Under the pieces are notes generated by a model. That model did no database searches. It was not told the origin of the DNA and saw only the letters and a list, made by a program, of their open reading frames with translations. 64,000 nucleotides of DNA from JBDTVS01 sp040007095. Lineage in GTDB: Bacteria > Acidobacteriota > Vicinamibacteria > Vicinamibacterales > CAVVIG01. The DNA is taken from NCBI GenBank assembly GCA_040007095.1, contig JBDTVS010000058.1, positions 1 through 64,000 of the forward strand. Reading direction: 5' to 3'. Within the stretch, counting starts at the first letter, position 1; each line of letters starts with the position of its first letter. The position numbers were made by a program, and so were the translations under genes. Positions 1 through 9,654 of the stretch are shown in pieces.

Positions 1-337
1 GAACCTGCGGCCGTGTATCATGCCGGGCACAAATATCGGATCTAACAAAGTAGGATTAGGACCCTGGCGGGAATTAAGCTGTCAGCTTGGGCGTCGAGGC
101 GCCCGCCCGGCAAGGCGTGAGGAGCGCGCATACCGGGAGTATGCAAGCGACGAGCAACGCAGCCCGGCGGGATGCATCGACGGCGAAGGTGGCAGCCTAA
201 TTTCCGCCAGGGTCCTAAGTGTTCTTTGTGATCTTCGTGGTTCCAAAACTCTCGACAACAAACCTCTGGCGCAAGTGGTTCAGTTCGCGAGTAGGATCTT
301 GGCGGGACTGTTCATAATCTCTGGAGCGGGAGGGCGC
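1..337. other. intergenic stretch without a supported gene
   Basis: No convincing coding region is seen. The stretch holds a GC-rich interspersed repeat (about 93-180) and, at about 217-243, one copy of a short intergenic motif reading roughly TTTGTGATCTTCGTGGTT that recurs elsewhere in the window. An open frame runs through into the next gene but lacks protein-like composition before its signal peptide. Confidence 0.6.
93..180. repeat. GC-rich interspersed repeat, copy 1
   Basis: This segment shares the pattern GCAAGGCGTGAGGAGCGCGC, then CGGGA.TAT, GCAACGCAGC and GGCGGGATGC with the segment at 15545-15620, in the same order and spacing. A shorter related stretch lies at 18866-18905. It is intergenic and not part of a protein family I recognise. 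No open frame within it is conserved between copies. Confidence 0.6.
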
Positions 338-1585
338 ATGCGAGTCAAGCAGTTGTTCATCGTTGCCGCGACTGTCTGGTCGCTGGGCCTCACGGTGTGG
401 GCCACGCAGGCCCCGACCCCACCCGCCCCGCAGACACCGCCTGGGCCCACCGATCCCCCCGCGCCGTTCTACGCCCACATCGTGGCATCCGGGCTCCGCG
501 GCGGCTACCAGGTGGTCGCCGCCGACATGAACAAGGACGGCAAGATCGATCTGATTGGGCTCGGCTCCAACATGCCCGAGTTGATCTGGTACGAGAATCC
601 GTACTGGACACCGCATGTCATCATCAGAGGCGCGCCTCGGATGATCAACATGTCCGCCATGGACACCGACGGCGACGGCATTCCGGAGATCGCCCTCGCC
701 TACGGCTTCAGCACGAACCCAGCCACAGCCAACAGCCCGGGCAACGTGGCCATCCTCAAGTCCAACGGCGACCCGACCGCGCTGTGGACGCTGAAAGAGA
801 TCGACGCCATCCCCTCGTCTCATCGCATCCGCTTCGCCGACATCGGCGGCCAGAAAGTCCTGATCAACGCACCGATTCTCGGCGCGAAAGCCCGCGAAGG
901 ATTTGCCGACCCCGATCACTCCGCGACGCCGTTGAAAGCGTATCGGCCGCCGGAATGGAAGCCCGAGACCATCACCGAAGCCAATCTCGGCGTCGTCCAT
1001 GGCTTATTCATCGGCGACTGGGACGGTGATGGCCGCGCGGACGTGCTGACCGCCGGCTACACCGGCGTCTTCGCGCACAGCCTCGGACCAAGCGGCGCGT
1101 GGACGCGAACCGAGATCGTGAAAGGCAATCCGAAAGAGTGGCCGCTCAGCGGATCCAGCGACATCGCGGTCGGAATGCTGAACAAGAAGAAGTTCTTCGT
1201 CACCAACGAACCGTTTCACGGCAACATGGTCGTGGTCTATACCGACGATGGCCAGGGTGGCTGGTCAAGGAACGTCATCGACAGCCAGTTGTTCAACTCG
1301 CATGCGCTGGTGCTCGTCGACAGCGACGGCGACGGCACGCACGAAATCGTCTCCGGCGGCACGCGCGGCGGACCTGGAACAGCGCGGGGATTCAAGCCCG
1401 GCGCGTTTTTCTACAAAGCCGCCGATCCCGCCGGTCAGACTTGGAACCGCATGCTGCTCGACGGGGCAATCGCGGCCAACGGCTGCGTGACGGCCGACAT
1501 CAACGGCGATCGCAAAATGGACGTCATCTGCATCGACAATTCGGACCCCTGGAACCTGAAGTGGTACGAGAACACGCACAAATAG
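338..1585 (+). CDS. secreted FG-GAP/VCBS-repeat protein
   Basis: The ATG at 338 is preferred over an earlier in-frame start because it begins a signal peptide (MRVKQLFIVAATVWSLGLTV, cleavage near WATQA). The mature protein of about 390 residues starts with a Pro-rich linker. It then has repeated calcium-loop segments of the FG-GAP/VCBS kind: DMNKDGKIDLIG, DTDGDGIPEIAL, DWDGDGRADVLT, DSDGDGTHEIVS and DINGDRKMDVIC. Each is a DxDxDG-like loop followed by a beta strand, the pattern of a secreted beta-propeller. No enzymatic motif is seen. Such proteins are usually extracellular or outer-membrane associated, with binding roles. The ligand here is unknown. Confidence 0.85.
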   Translation: MRVKQLFIVAATVWSLGLTVWATQAPTPPAPQTPPGPTDPPAPFYAHIVASGLRGGYQVVAADMNKDGKIDLIGLGSNMPELIWYENPYWTPHVIIRGAPRMINMSAMDTDGDGIPEIALAYGFSTNPATANSPGNVAILKSNGDPTALWTLKEIDAIPSSHRIRFADIGGQKVLINAPILGAKAREGFADPDHSATPLKAYRPPEWKPETITEANLGVVHGLFIGDWDGDGRADVLTAGYTGVFAHSLGPSGAWTRTEIVKGNPKEWPLSGSSDIAVGMLNKKKFFVTNEPFHGNMVVVYTDDGQGGWSRNVIDSQLFNSHALVLVDSDGDGTHEIVSGGTRGGPGTARGFKPGAFFYKAADPAGQTWNRMLLDGAIAANGCVTADINGDRKMDVICIDNSDPWNLKWYENTHK

Positions 1586-1620
1586 GAAGAGGCGTCATTG
1601 ACCGCACGCGCCACGAACTG

Positions 1621-3459
1621 ATGAACGGCGAGCAGCCGCACGCAACCACAGCCGCCATTGAACCCGTCCATCGGTACCACGACGGCACCAAGCACGACTT
1701 CCAACATTTCGCGCGATCGCTCGGTTACCTGGACTGGGCGTCGCAACCGCGCCCGTTTCGCGCGTTTGCGAACGCGCCTGTTTTTCCGCTCTACCCGGCG
1801 CTTCTCGCAGCCCGTGGTGAAGGTCTGGCGTCGCACCGAGACGGGCGAGGCGCCCCGCGGGCAAGGAGTGACGGCGGGCTGCCAGGAGCCGGCGAGGGCT
1901 ACAGCCCTCGAACGACCCATCGTCGGCTGTTCGAGCCGCAAGGACCGGCAGAACCGCTGACGGCTGCGGTCCTCGGCGATGTGCTGCGCCATGCATTCGG
2001 GCTCTCGGCGTGGAAGCGGTTCGACAAGTCACGCTGGTCGCTGCGTGTGAACCCATCGAGCGGGAATCTGCATCCGACGGAAGCCTACGTCGCCTGCGGG
2101 CCTCTCCGCGGGCTCGCCGACTCGCCCGCCGTCTATCACTACTCAGCCGATCGGCATGCGCTTGAGCAGCGATGCGCGTTTGACGCGGCCGCGTGGGCCT
2201 CGGAGGCCGGCGCGCCAGGGGCGGTCGTGCTGGTCGCGTTCACGTCCATTCATTGGCGCGAGGCGTGGAAATACGGCGAACGCGCGTTTCGTTATTGTCA
2301 GCACGATCTGGGACACGCCATCGGCGCGATCAGCGCGGCCGCGGCGCTGGTCGGGTGGCACGCCGTCCTGCTGCCAGCCTGGTCGCAGCGCGCCATCGGC
2401 ACGCTGACCGGCATCGATCGCGACGAGGACTTCGTCGACGCCGAACGCGAAGAGCCGGGCTGCATCGTCGCGCTCCGCGCACCGGGAGACCCCGATCTGT
2501 TCACGGATCCGACCGCGCTCGTGGAAGCGGTCCGCCGCGGCCAATGGTCAGGCATGGCCGGCCAGTTGAGCGAGGACCACGTCGACTGGACGTTCATCGA
2601 GGAAATCGCTCGAGCAACGGAAGATCCTGGCCGTCCCGATCAACCTTTTGACGCCGCCCCACCCTTGGATGCCAGCGTCAGCCGCGACCGCGCGCTCGGG
2701 GCGCGTGCGACTGAAGATTCCGGAAGTTCGGAGATGAGCGCCGGAATCACGCCGGAATCGACCGCCGCCGGAAGCCGTCGAGCACTTGATCCGCGCGCGC
2801 TGATCCTCCAACGCCGAAGCGCGGTGGCGTTCGATGGCCTGTCGACTCTCGCGCACTCAGATTTTTTCGAGATCATGGCGCGCGTCATGCCTGAGCCTCG
2901 CGCACCGTGGAACGTGTTGTGGTGGCCAGCGAAGATTCACCTCGTGATCTTCGTCCACCGCGTGGACCGTCTCGAGCCAGGCATCTATCTGCTGGCGCGC
3001 GATCCCGAGGTGCTCGAGCGGCTGCGAGCGGCCTGTGGCCGCGAGTTTCTCTGGGAAACGGCGCACGAGACGCTGCCGTTGTTCTCCCTGGCGCGCGGAG
3101 CCTGTCGCGCGCTCGCAGCGCGTCTCAGCTGCGATCAGGCCATCGCCGCCGACGGCTTCTTCAGTTTGGGAATGGTCGCCGACTTCGACGCCGGCCTGGA
3201 GCGCTACGGCGCATCGTTCTACCGGCATCTGTTCTGGGAATCCGGTGTCGTCGGTCAGGTCCTGTACCTCGAGGCCGAAGCCGCCGGCGCACGGGCGACC
3301 GGTATCGGATGCTTCTACGACAATCCGGTTCACGATACTTTGGGTCTTCAAGGACACGCCTTCCAGAGTCTGTATCACTTCACCGTCGGCATGCCGGTCG
3401 AAGACGGCCGGCTGACCACGGAGCCGGGCTACGCGTGGGAAAAGAGTGGAAGGACTTGA
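1621..3459 (+). CDS. SagB-type dehydrogenase, tandem nitroreductase domains
   Basis: A 612-residue protein with two nitroreductase-fold halves, as in SagB/ThcOx-family dehydrogenases, which use FMN in peptide modification or related oxidations. The N-terminal half (about 115-330) carries SLRVNPSSGNLHPTEAYV, the usual FMN-phosphate region, and GERAFRYCQHDLGHA. The C-terminal half (about 395-600) starts ILQRRSAVAFDG and ends with GIGCFYDNPVHDTLGL. The ATG at 1621 is chosen because the frame before it is not protein-like. Residues 66-95 (RDGRGAPRARSDGGLPGAGE) are low-complexity, and their DNA resembles the GC-rich interspersed repeat. No peptide precursor or cyclodehydratase gene lies nearby, so a role in bacteriocin maturation is not supported. 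It may act on another small molecule. Confidence 0.85.
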   Translation: MNGEQPHATTAAIEPVHRYHDGTKHDFQHFARSLGYLDWASQPRPFRAFANAPVFPLYPALLAARGEGLASHRDGRGAPRARSDGGLPGAGEGYSPRTTHRRLFEPQGPAEPLTAAVLGDVLRHAFGLSAWKRFDKSRWSLRVNPSSGNLHPTEAYVACGPLRGLADSPAVYHYSADRHALEQRCAFDAAAWASEAGAPGAVVLVAFTSIHWREAWKYGERAFRYCQHDLGHAIGAISAAAALVGWHAVLLPAWSQRAIGTLTGIDRDEDFVDAEREEPGCIVALRAPGDPDLFTDPTALVEAVRRGQWSGMAGQLSEDHVDWTFIEEIARATEDPGRPDQPFDAAPPLDASVSRDRALGARATEDSGSSEMSAGITPESTAAGSRRALDPRALILQRRSAVAFDGLSTLAHSDFFEIMARVMPEPRAPWNVLWWPAKIHLVIFVHRVDRLEPGIYLLARDPEVLERLRAACGREFLWETAHETLPLFSLARGACRALAARLSCDQAIAADGFFSLGMVADFDAGLERYGASFYRHLFWESGVVGQVLYLEAEAAGARATGIGCFYDNPVHDTLGLQGHAFQSLYHFTVGMPVEDGRLTTEPGYAWEKSGRT

Positions 3460-3519
3460 GCAGCGAGGCTGCGCATGCCAACCGCGTTGAGCTCCGGCAC
3501 GGTGTTCCCGTGCCCGTAT

Positions 3520-6500
3520 TCAAAAGCCTCCACCCGGATAGTCAATCCCCGTGCCGATGGCCATCTCCTTCTCGCTGACGGTCTCAAGGTCTCCGAGCAT
3601 CTGCAGTTTCACGCCAGCCTCCTGGACGATCCGATCGACCAGGGTCAGCAATTCGGCCGGCAGATGACCTTCCCCCTCGAGGCGAACGATCTGGAAACCA
3701 TTGAGCAAGTTGTTGACGATATCCTGGACGGTCCGAATCGTCGCTTTGAATACGCGCATTCGTTGAAGCTGGATCTCATCGTTGAGGCGCTGGAGTTCAG
3801 CCTCGGCCTTCTTCCGGATTCTGATGTCCCGCGCGATCGTAGACGCCCCGGTGACGCGCCCGGTGCTATCTGTCATCGGAGAGATCGTCAGGGAGATGTC
3901 AATAGTCGACCCGTCCTTCCGCACACATTGCGTTTCGAAGGGCTCACCACCTTCTCCGCGGGCTGCCTTGTCCCACATTGCCGCGGTGAGTTCGGCGCTC
4001 GCTCCGGCCGGCACGACGAGCGCGCGACTCCGGCCAATCATGTCGTTCGCCGTGTAGCCGTACAGTCGTTCGGCGCCCTGGTTCCAGGTGAGGATGGTGT
4101 CATCCAGCGCCGTGCTGACGATCGCGTCATCAGTCGAGTCGACAATGGCTGCCAGGCGAGCGCGCGTCTCGTCCGCCTGCTTGCGCCCCGTGACGTCCTG
4201 ATAGATACCCAGGCCGCGCACCGGCTCGCCGTGCAAGCCGAGGAGGATGCGTCCCGCGCCGCTCAGCCACCGCACCGTGCCGTCAGGCCAGATCGAGCGG
4301 TGAAGTATCGAGAAATCGGCGCCAGTCTTCATGGCGTTCGCAACCGTCTCGCGAAGCGCCTTGCGATCGGCGGGGTGAACGAGTTCGACGAACGCCTCGA
4401 ATGTCCCGGCAAACGTCCCCGGCGGCAAGCCGAACTGGGCCTCGAGGGTCTCGGACCATCGGGCCGCCCCGGTAAGGACGTCCAAGTCCCAGATCCCGAC
4501 GTTGGCCGCCTGCAGCGCAAATCGAGTGCGCTCTTCGGCCTTACGCAGTGCCTCAACGGCCTGATTCCGCTGGGTGATGTCGCGCGAAACCGTATGGAAG
4601 AAATCGACTTCTCCGTCGGCGCCTCGATGGGCGAGGAAGACCATCGAGACCGGGATCTCGTGGCCGCCTCGGTGCAGGAATGCGCCCTCTCCCTCCCATA
4701 GGCCGTTGCGTTCCGCTGCGGGCAAGACCACATCGGCCAGGCGTCGGTCCATCCACGCCGGGTGCAGATCGCCAAGCGTGAGCCTCCCGACGTCCTCGTC
4801 TTCCCCGATTCCGCACATCCTCCGGCCGCCCTTGTTGATGTACTTGATCTGCGTGGTTTTCGGATCGGCGTAGCCAATGAAATCCGGGCTGGCTTCAACC
4901 AGCGCGACCAGCCGCTCATGCTGCAATTCCACCCGCTTGCGCTCGGAAATGTTCTCGAGTAATGCCAGCACGCCGATGATCTCTCCGCGCTCGTCGCGGT
5001 AGGGCACCTTGACGGTATGGATCCAGTGCTCCACTCCAGCCACGGTGTATCGCTCGTCCAGGGTCCTGATGTTCCCCTCGGTCATGACCTGCCGGTCGTC
5101 GGCTCGGTACCCTTCGGCAAGTTCCCTGGAAAAGAACGCGAAGTCGTCCTTGCCCACGATCTGCGTGGGCTCAATCCCTAAATCCCGCGCATAGACGGAG
5201 TTGCAGAACACGTAGTTGGAGTTCAGGTCTTTGACGAGCATGCGTTGCGGGACATGCTCGACCAGGCTTCGGCTCAGTATCTCGGCCTGCCGCAGCTGCT
5301 CCTCGCCCTTGCGGAACGCCTCCTCGGCGCGTTTACGCTCCGTGATGTCCTGCTTCACGGCGATGAAGTGGCTGAGCTCGCCCCGTGAATCCCGCACCGG
5401 TGTGATGGTCTGTTCCTCTGTGTAAAGACTGTTATCTTTCCGGCGATTGACAATTTCACCGCGCCAGACCCGTCCGGACAGGATCGAATCCCACAGGTTC
5501 TTATAGAACGCTCGATCGTGTTGACCCGACTTGACCAGCTCCCGCGAATTCCTGCCCACGGCTTCTTCCGCCGCATAGCCGGTCAGCTCTGAAAATGCCG
5601 GGTTGACCCATTGAATGAGGCCTGAGCGGTCGGTTATGACGATAGCGTTAGCAGCGGCGTCCAGAGCCGCGCTTTGCAAGCGCAACTGCTCCCCCGCCTC
5701 CTTGCGCGCGGTGTTGTCCATGCTGATCAGCAAGTAGCCGATGATGACGTCTCGAGCGTCCCGAAGGGCCGCAACCGACACGACCGCTGGCCAGCGGCTG
5801 CCGTCCTTGCGGATGTAGGTCAACTCGTAGATGTCCTCGATGCCGCGTGAGGCCTTGAACACCAAGGCTTCGAAGCCCGGCGCAATTGGCGTGGCGAGCT
5901 CGACGCTCAACGCCTTGGCCCGCGCGATGACTTCCTGCGGATCGGAAATGTCGGCCGGCGTGATCCGGTTCATGACCTCGGCGGCTGCGTAGCCCAGCAT
6001 GCGTTCGGCGCCGACGTTGAAGATCTGGATGACGCCGTCCGCGTCCGTGGCGATGCTCGAGAGAGTCGCGCTGTTGAAAATCGCCCGTGGCAAGGCTCCG
6101 GTGGTGAGCAAAGCCTCAAGGCGTCGGGTCACGGGGAACTCACGTGCGATCTTCGAGATGCCGACGATCGTCCCGTTCCCCGATCGAATCGGCGACACAC
6201 TGAGCGAAACCGGCACGAGAGACCCGTCTTTTCGCGATCGGATGGTCTCGATGTGGTCCACGATCTCGCCTCGCCGCACGATGTCCAGCAATCGATCCTC
6301 TTCCGCCTGGCGATCGGCAGGAATGACCAATCGAATCGACTGCCCGATAACCGTGGCAGCTGTATAGCCAAACAGCCGCTCTGCCGCGCGATTCCATGAC
6401 GTGATCGTCCCTGTGAGATCCTTGCTGATAATCGCATCGTCGCGCGACTGGACGATCGCGGCACGATACCGGGCCTCGCGTTCGAGCCGTTTGCGTTCCG

Positions 6501-6864
6501 TGATGACACGCGAGATTTGGGAGGCGCCGACAATCTCGCCGCCGGCCGTCGCCAGCGGCGAGACGGTCAACATCACGTCGATCTGCCGGCCATCTTTACG
6601 GATGCGGACGGTGTCGTAGTGGTCGAGGCTCTCGCCGGCGTTGATCCGCCGCTGGATGTCATCGTTCTCACCGTGGAGTTCCGGTGGGACGATGAGCCGG
6701 ATCGATTGCCCAACCGCCTCGGTCGTGCTGTGTCCGAAGATTTGCTCGGCCGCACGATTCCAAGAGGTAATCGTCCCCGTCAGATCCTGCGTGATGATGG
6801 CGCCGTCAGACGATGCAGCGGCAGCAACCCGAAGCGCCGCGTTGTCAGAGGCCGCTGAGGACAT
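3520..6864 (-). CDS. multi-PAS sensory protein without histidine kinase domain
   Basis: About 1114 residues from the ATG at 6864, preceded by AGGTG; a longer frame would need a TTG at 6981. Eight consecutive PAS/PAC units can be counted, each with the S-box pattern (for example DLTGTITSWNRAAERLFGYT and IQWVNPAFSELTGYAAEE) and closed by a PAC segment such as ITERKRAEE. The last about 90 residues form a helical module around TIRTVQDIVNNLLNGFQ, ending near EMAIGTGIDY. There is no H-box of normal form, no ATPase (N/G box) domain, no GGDEF and no response-regulator domain. It is therefore probably a soluble sensor that passes its signal to a partner. The ligand is unknown. It is convergent with the SagB gene, with 60 bp between them. 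Confidence 0.85.
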   Translation of the reverse strand: MSSAASDNAALRVAAAASSDGAIITQDLTGTITSWNRAAEQIFGHSTTEAVGQSIRLIVPPELHGENDDIQRRINAGESLDHYDTVRIRKDGRQIDVMLTVSPLATAGGEIVGASQISRVITERKRLEREARYRAAIVQSRDDAIISKDLTGTITSWNRAAERLFGYTAATVIGQSIRLVIPADRQAEEDRLLDIVRRGEIVDHIETIRSRKDGSLVPVSLSVSPIRSGNGTIVGISKIAREFPVTRRLEALLTTGALPRAIFNSATLSSIATDADGVIQIFNVGAERMLGYAAAEVMNRITPADISDPQEVIARAKALSVELATPIAPGFEALVFKASRGIEDIYELTYIRKDGSRWPAVVSVAALRDARDVIIGYLLISMDNTARKEAGEQLRLQSAALDAAANAIVITDRSGLIQWVNPAFSELTGYAAEEAVGRNSRELVKSGQHDRAFYKNLWDSILSGRVWRGEIVNRRKDNSLYTEEQTITPVRDSRGELSHFIAVKQDITERKRAEEAFRKGEEQLRQAEILSRSLVEHVPQRMLVKDLNSNYVFCNSVYARDLGIEPTQIVGKDDFAFFSRELAEGYRADDRQVMTEGNIRTLDERYTVAGVEHWIHTVKVPYRDERGEIIGVLALLENISERKRVELQHERLVALVEASPDFIGYADPKTTQIKYINKGGRRMCGIGEDEDVGRLTLGDLHPAWMDRRLADVVLPAAERNGLWEGEGAFLHRGGHEIPVSMVFLAHRGADGEVDFFHTVSRDITQRNQAVEALRKAEERTRFALQAANVGIWDLDVLTGAARWSETLEAQFGLPPGTFAGTFEAFVELVHPADRKALRETVANAMKTGADFSILHRSIWPDGTVRWLSGAGRILLGLHGEPVRGLGIYQDVTGRKQADETRARLAAIVDSTDDAIVSTALDDTILTWNQGAERLYGYTANDMIGRSRALVVPAGASAELTAAMWDKAARGEGGEPFETQCVRKDGSTIDISLTISPMTDSTGRVTGASTIARDIRIRKKAEAELQRLNDEIQLQRMRVFKATIRTVQDIVNNLLNGFQIVRLEGEGHLPAELLTLVDRIVQEAGVKLQMLGDLETVSEKEMAIGTGIDYPGGGF

Positions 6865-6988
6865 CTGCACTGCACCTGCTTGCGGGCGCGGGGGAGCCGC
6901 GGTTGGCGCACGGACCCGGATCGCCGCCGCTTGATCGTTCAGAGGAGGGCGGAGTTGTGGGAAGGCGAACCCTCCCCGCAACTATACA

Positions 6989-7130
6989 TTAACCCTTTGA
7001 TTGGGAGTCCACGCCAGCGTCCTTCAACAGCTCGATCGGGTACTTCGAGCCGCCGGCGCTCAGAAAGCTCAGATAGCGCTTTGAGCCGGGGGGTCCGCCT
7101 CGATAAATGCCTCGATGGCACACTGACGAG
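6989..7130 (-). pseudogene. remnant of oligoendopeptidase F (M3 peptidase) C-terminus
   Basis: On the minus strand, residues reading LSAGGSKYPIELLKDAGVD followed by a stop match the conserved last helix region of PepF-type M3 metallopeptidases. Upstream, a neighbouring frame reads AIEAFIEADPPAQ, which looks like a decayed continuation broken by a frameshift near a run of six C at about 7090-7095. The catalytic HEXGH region is absent from the window. I read this as the debris of a lost gene. The rest of 6865-7193 holds nothing else I recognise. Confidence 0.55.
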
Positions 7131-7193
7131 CCGCTGGATCTCACCGTGCGCTCAATGAACCGGGTGACAAAGCCATTCCCTTCTTCTTCCTGT

Positions 7194-7412
7194 TCACCAG
7201 CCCGCCCGAAGCGCCAGCCACAGCGCGCCACCAATCGCGACACCGACAATCGTGAGCGCGGAAGTGCTCGTGGCGAGATAGGGATACACCATGAATGCGA
7301 TGCCCGCGGCGAGTTGTGGCCAGCGTTCTTGTTTCTTGCCGTACACGAACAACACGAACCCGATGCCGCTCGGAATCAACGACAGGAACAACCAGGTGGG
7401 ATCGACGCTCAC
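7194..7412 (-). CDS. small two-helix membrane protein
   Basis: A 72-residue protein starting at a GTG that overlaps the TGA stop of the MFS gene (GTGA), which suggests translational coupling. It reads MSVDPTWLFLSLIPSGIGFV, then a short charged loop with GKKQERWPQ, then a second helix region AGIAFMVYPYLATSTSALTI and a hydrophobic end. It is most likely an inner-membrane protein of unknown function, co-expressed with the exporter. Confidence 0.6.
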   Translation of the reverse strand: MSVDPTWLFLSLIPSGIGFVLFVYGKKQERWPQLAAGIAFMVYPYLATSTSALTIVGVAIGGALWLALRAGW

Positions 7413-8662
7413 GTTGCCGGCTTTTTCCTCGACCGGCTGGTGGTTTCGACATCCGGGAGAAACGCCGCCAGCAGACCGATCATCGGCAGGAATGCGCACA
7501 TCGCGTACACCGTTTCGATGCCGACGCGATCCGCGAGCAGCCCCATCACCGCGGCGCCCAGCCCGCCCATCCCGAACGCGAAGCCGAAGAACACCCCGGA
7601 AATCAAGCCTACGCGTCCCGGCACCAGCTCCTGCGCGTAGACGACGATCGCGGAGAACGCCGACGCCAGAATCAAACCAATCACCATCGTCAACACGGGC
7701 GTCCAGAAGAGACTGGCGTGCGGGAGGAGGAGCGTAAACGGCAACACGCCAAGGATCGAGCCCCAGATGACGTACTTGCGGCCCAGGCGGTCGCCGATGG
7801 GTCCGCCCAGTATGGTGCCGGCGGCGACTGCGCCCAGGAAGATGAACAGATCGAATTGGGCGGTTCGAACCGACACATGAAACTTGGAAATCAAATAGAA
7901 CGTGTAGTAGCTGGTCAGACTGGCCAGGTAGAAGTACTTCGAGAAGATCAGCGCCGCGAGAATCGAGAGCGACAAGACCACCCGGCGAGGCGAGATCTTT
8001 TGTCGAGCCACCGCCGGCGGGGCGCCGGCGCGGGTCGCCGCCTGCTCCAACCGCTGATCGCTGTGCCAGTTGCCAATCCTCCACAGCACGATCATCCCGA
8101 GCAGGGCCACGAGCGAGCACCACGCGATGCTCGACTGCCCGCGTGGGGCGACCAGGAACGCCGCAAGCAGCGGACCGAACGAGGACCCGACATTCCCCCC
8201 GACCTGGAAGAGCGACTGCGCGAGGCCATGTCGCCCGCCTGAGGCCATGCGCGCGATCCGCGACGACTCGGGATGAAACACCGACGAACCGACGCCCACC
8301 AGTCCGGCCGCCGCAAGGAGCCAGCCAAACGTGCCGGCGACCGACAGCAGCAGCAGGCCGACGAGCGAAAAGCCCATGCCGAGGACGAGCGAATACGGCG
8401 CGGGCCGGCGATCCGTGTAGAGGCCGACGACCGGTTGAAGCAACGACGCGGTCAGCATCAGCGTCAGCGTCAGCAGGCCGACCTGGGAAAAACTCAAGGC
8501 GAAGGACGTCTTCAGAATCGGGTACAGCGAGGGAATCAGCGACTGAATCGTGTCGTTCAGCAGATGCGAGAAGCTGATCGCCGCAAGCACGTTGAATGCC
8601 GTGGTCTCGCTGCGCCGCTGAGGAATCGCGGCATCCGAACTCGATGTGGTGACTATGGCCAT
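7409..8662 (-). CDS. MFS transporter, fosmidomycin-resistance (Fsr) type
   Basis: About 417 residues starting at the ATG at 8662. The earlier in-frame start adds only an Arg/Asp-rich stretch (RDRDRDRA) unlike a membrane protein. Twelve hydrophobic segments are visible. The N-terminus (AFNVLAAISFSHLLNDTIQS, then SLYPILKTSFALSFSQVGLL) is characteristic of the Fsr family, as are GSSVFHPESSRIARMASGGR and QSLFQVGGNVGSSFGPLLAA. Family members are proton-driven drug exporters. The substrate here is not known. It is translationally coupled to the downstream small membrane protein. Confidence 0.88.
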   Translation of the reverse strand: MAIVTTSSSDAAIPQRRSETTAFNVLAAISFSHLLNDTIQSLIPSLYPILKTSFALSFSQVGLLTLTLMLTASLLQPVVGLYTDRRPAPYSLVLGMGFSLVGLLLLSVAGTFGWLLAAAGLVGVGSSVFHPESSRIARMASGGRHGLAQSLFQVGGNVGSSFGPLLAAFLVAPRGQSSIAWCSLVALLGMIVLWRIGNWHSDQRLEQAATRAGAPPAVARQKISPRRVVLSLSILAALIFSKYFYLASLTSYYTFYLISKFHVSVRTAQFDLFIFLGAVAAGTILGGPIGDRLGRKYVIWGSILGVLPFTLLLPHASLFWTPVLTMVIGLILASAFSAIVVYAQELVPGRVGLISGVFFGFAFGMGGLGAAVMGLLADRVGIETVYAMCAFLPMIGLLAAFLPDVETTSRSRKKPAT

Positions 8663-8717
8663 CTCTGCACGTTCGTCTCTTCCTGTTGCTCGGTCTCGGT
8701 CTCTGTCTCGGTGTCGG

Positions 8718-9569
8718 CTACGACGGTTCAAGCAGGCGCCTGGCCGTCTCGGCTTGCGGGCTGCCCGGATGATCTCGAATGAACGCCTCGAGATATTTTC
8801 TGGCCTTTGCTTTATTGTCGTCCAGGGCGTAGGCCCGTCCCAGGTTGAGCTGCCATTCCAACACGTGCGGACTGCCGGGAAATTCCTTCAGACATCTCGC
8901 AAAGGCATCGGCCGCCAACCGTCCCGCGCGGACCTCGAGATAATTCGCGCCCATCGCCGCGAGAACGGACTCTCTCGACGCCGCCCCGGTGCCCGCCAGG
9001 CTGCGCGCCAGCGCTCGCTTGTAGTACTCGTTGGAGGTCCGGAACAAGCCGGCCGCCTTCAGCGCGGCTCCCATGCCCGCGAGGGCCTCGAAGTTGTTCC
9101 TGTCTGCCGCGAGTATCCGGCTGAAGCGGTTGAACTCCGTCACGTCTTCGGGGAGCGATCGCAGCAGTTCGGCCATCGGCGCCGCGGCAATCGCCCCGCT
9201 GTATCGGAACAGCTCGTCGCCATCGGAATCGGTGAACACGAAGGTTGGCAGCGAGGTGACGTTGTATCTGCGGGCGATCACGCCCTTCTTGTCGAAATCA
9301 ATCCGGACCGGGACAAACCGCCGGGAGGCCTGAATCACGTCGTCGTTGGTGTAGACCTCCGCGTCCATCACCTTGCAGGGTGCGCACCAGGTCGCCCAGA
9401 ACTCCAGCCACATCGGCTTGTTCGACGGCCGCGACTGCGCGAGCCCCTCCTCGATGCTGTCGCGCCATGACACGGACGCCGCGGACGCCGAGTTCACACA
9501 GCTCAGCAAGGCCATGGCCAGCATCACGGCACGGACCACGGCGATACGAGACTTAGAGGTCTGTCTCAC
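8718..9569 (-). CDS. secreted thioredoxin-fold protein with TPR tail
   Basis: A 283-residue protein with a signal peptide (cleavage near NSASA-ASV). A thioredoxin domain spans about 35-140, with the active site WCAPC and the cis-Pro segment SLPTF, in the DsbD-gamma/thioredoxin_7 style: KPMWLEFWATWCAPC, then EVYTNDDVI. The C-terminal half (about 145-283) is helical with TPR-like repeats (ALAGMGAALKAAGLFRTSNE and LGRAYALDDNKAKARKYLEA). It probably works in the periplasm as a thiol-disulfide protein with a protein-interaction tail. It is upstream of the MFS gene in the same direction, but coupling is uncertain. Confidence 0.85.
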   Translation of the reverse strand: MRQTSKSRIAVVRAVMLAMALLSCVNSASAASVSWRDSIEEGLAQSRPSNKPMWLEFWATWCAPCKVMDAEVYTNDDVIQASRRFVPVRIDFDKKGVIARRYNVTSLPTFVFTDSDGDELFRYSGAIAAAPMAELLRSLPEDVTEFNRFSRILAADRNNFEALAGMGAALKAAGLFRTSNEYYKRALARSLAGTGAASRESVLAAMGANYLEVRAGRLAADAFARCLKEFPGSPHVLEWQLNLGRAYALDDNKAKARKYLEAFIRDHPGSPQAETARRLLEPS

Positions 9570-9654
9570 GTCCTCTGATTTCTACAATGCGGAGTTCTCG
9601 CTTCATATTCTGGCGGCTGCCGTTTCAACAGGCGACCCAATCCCTTCCGACTAT

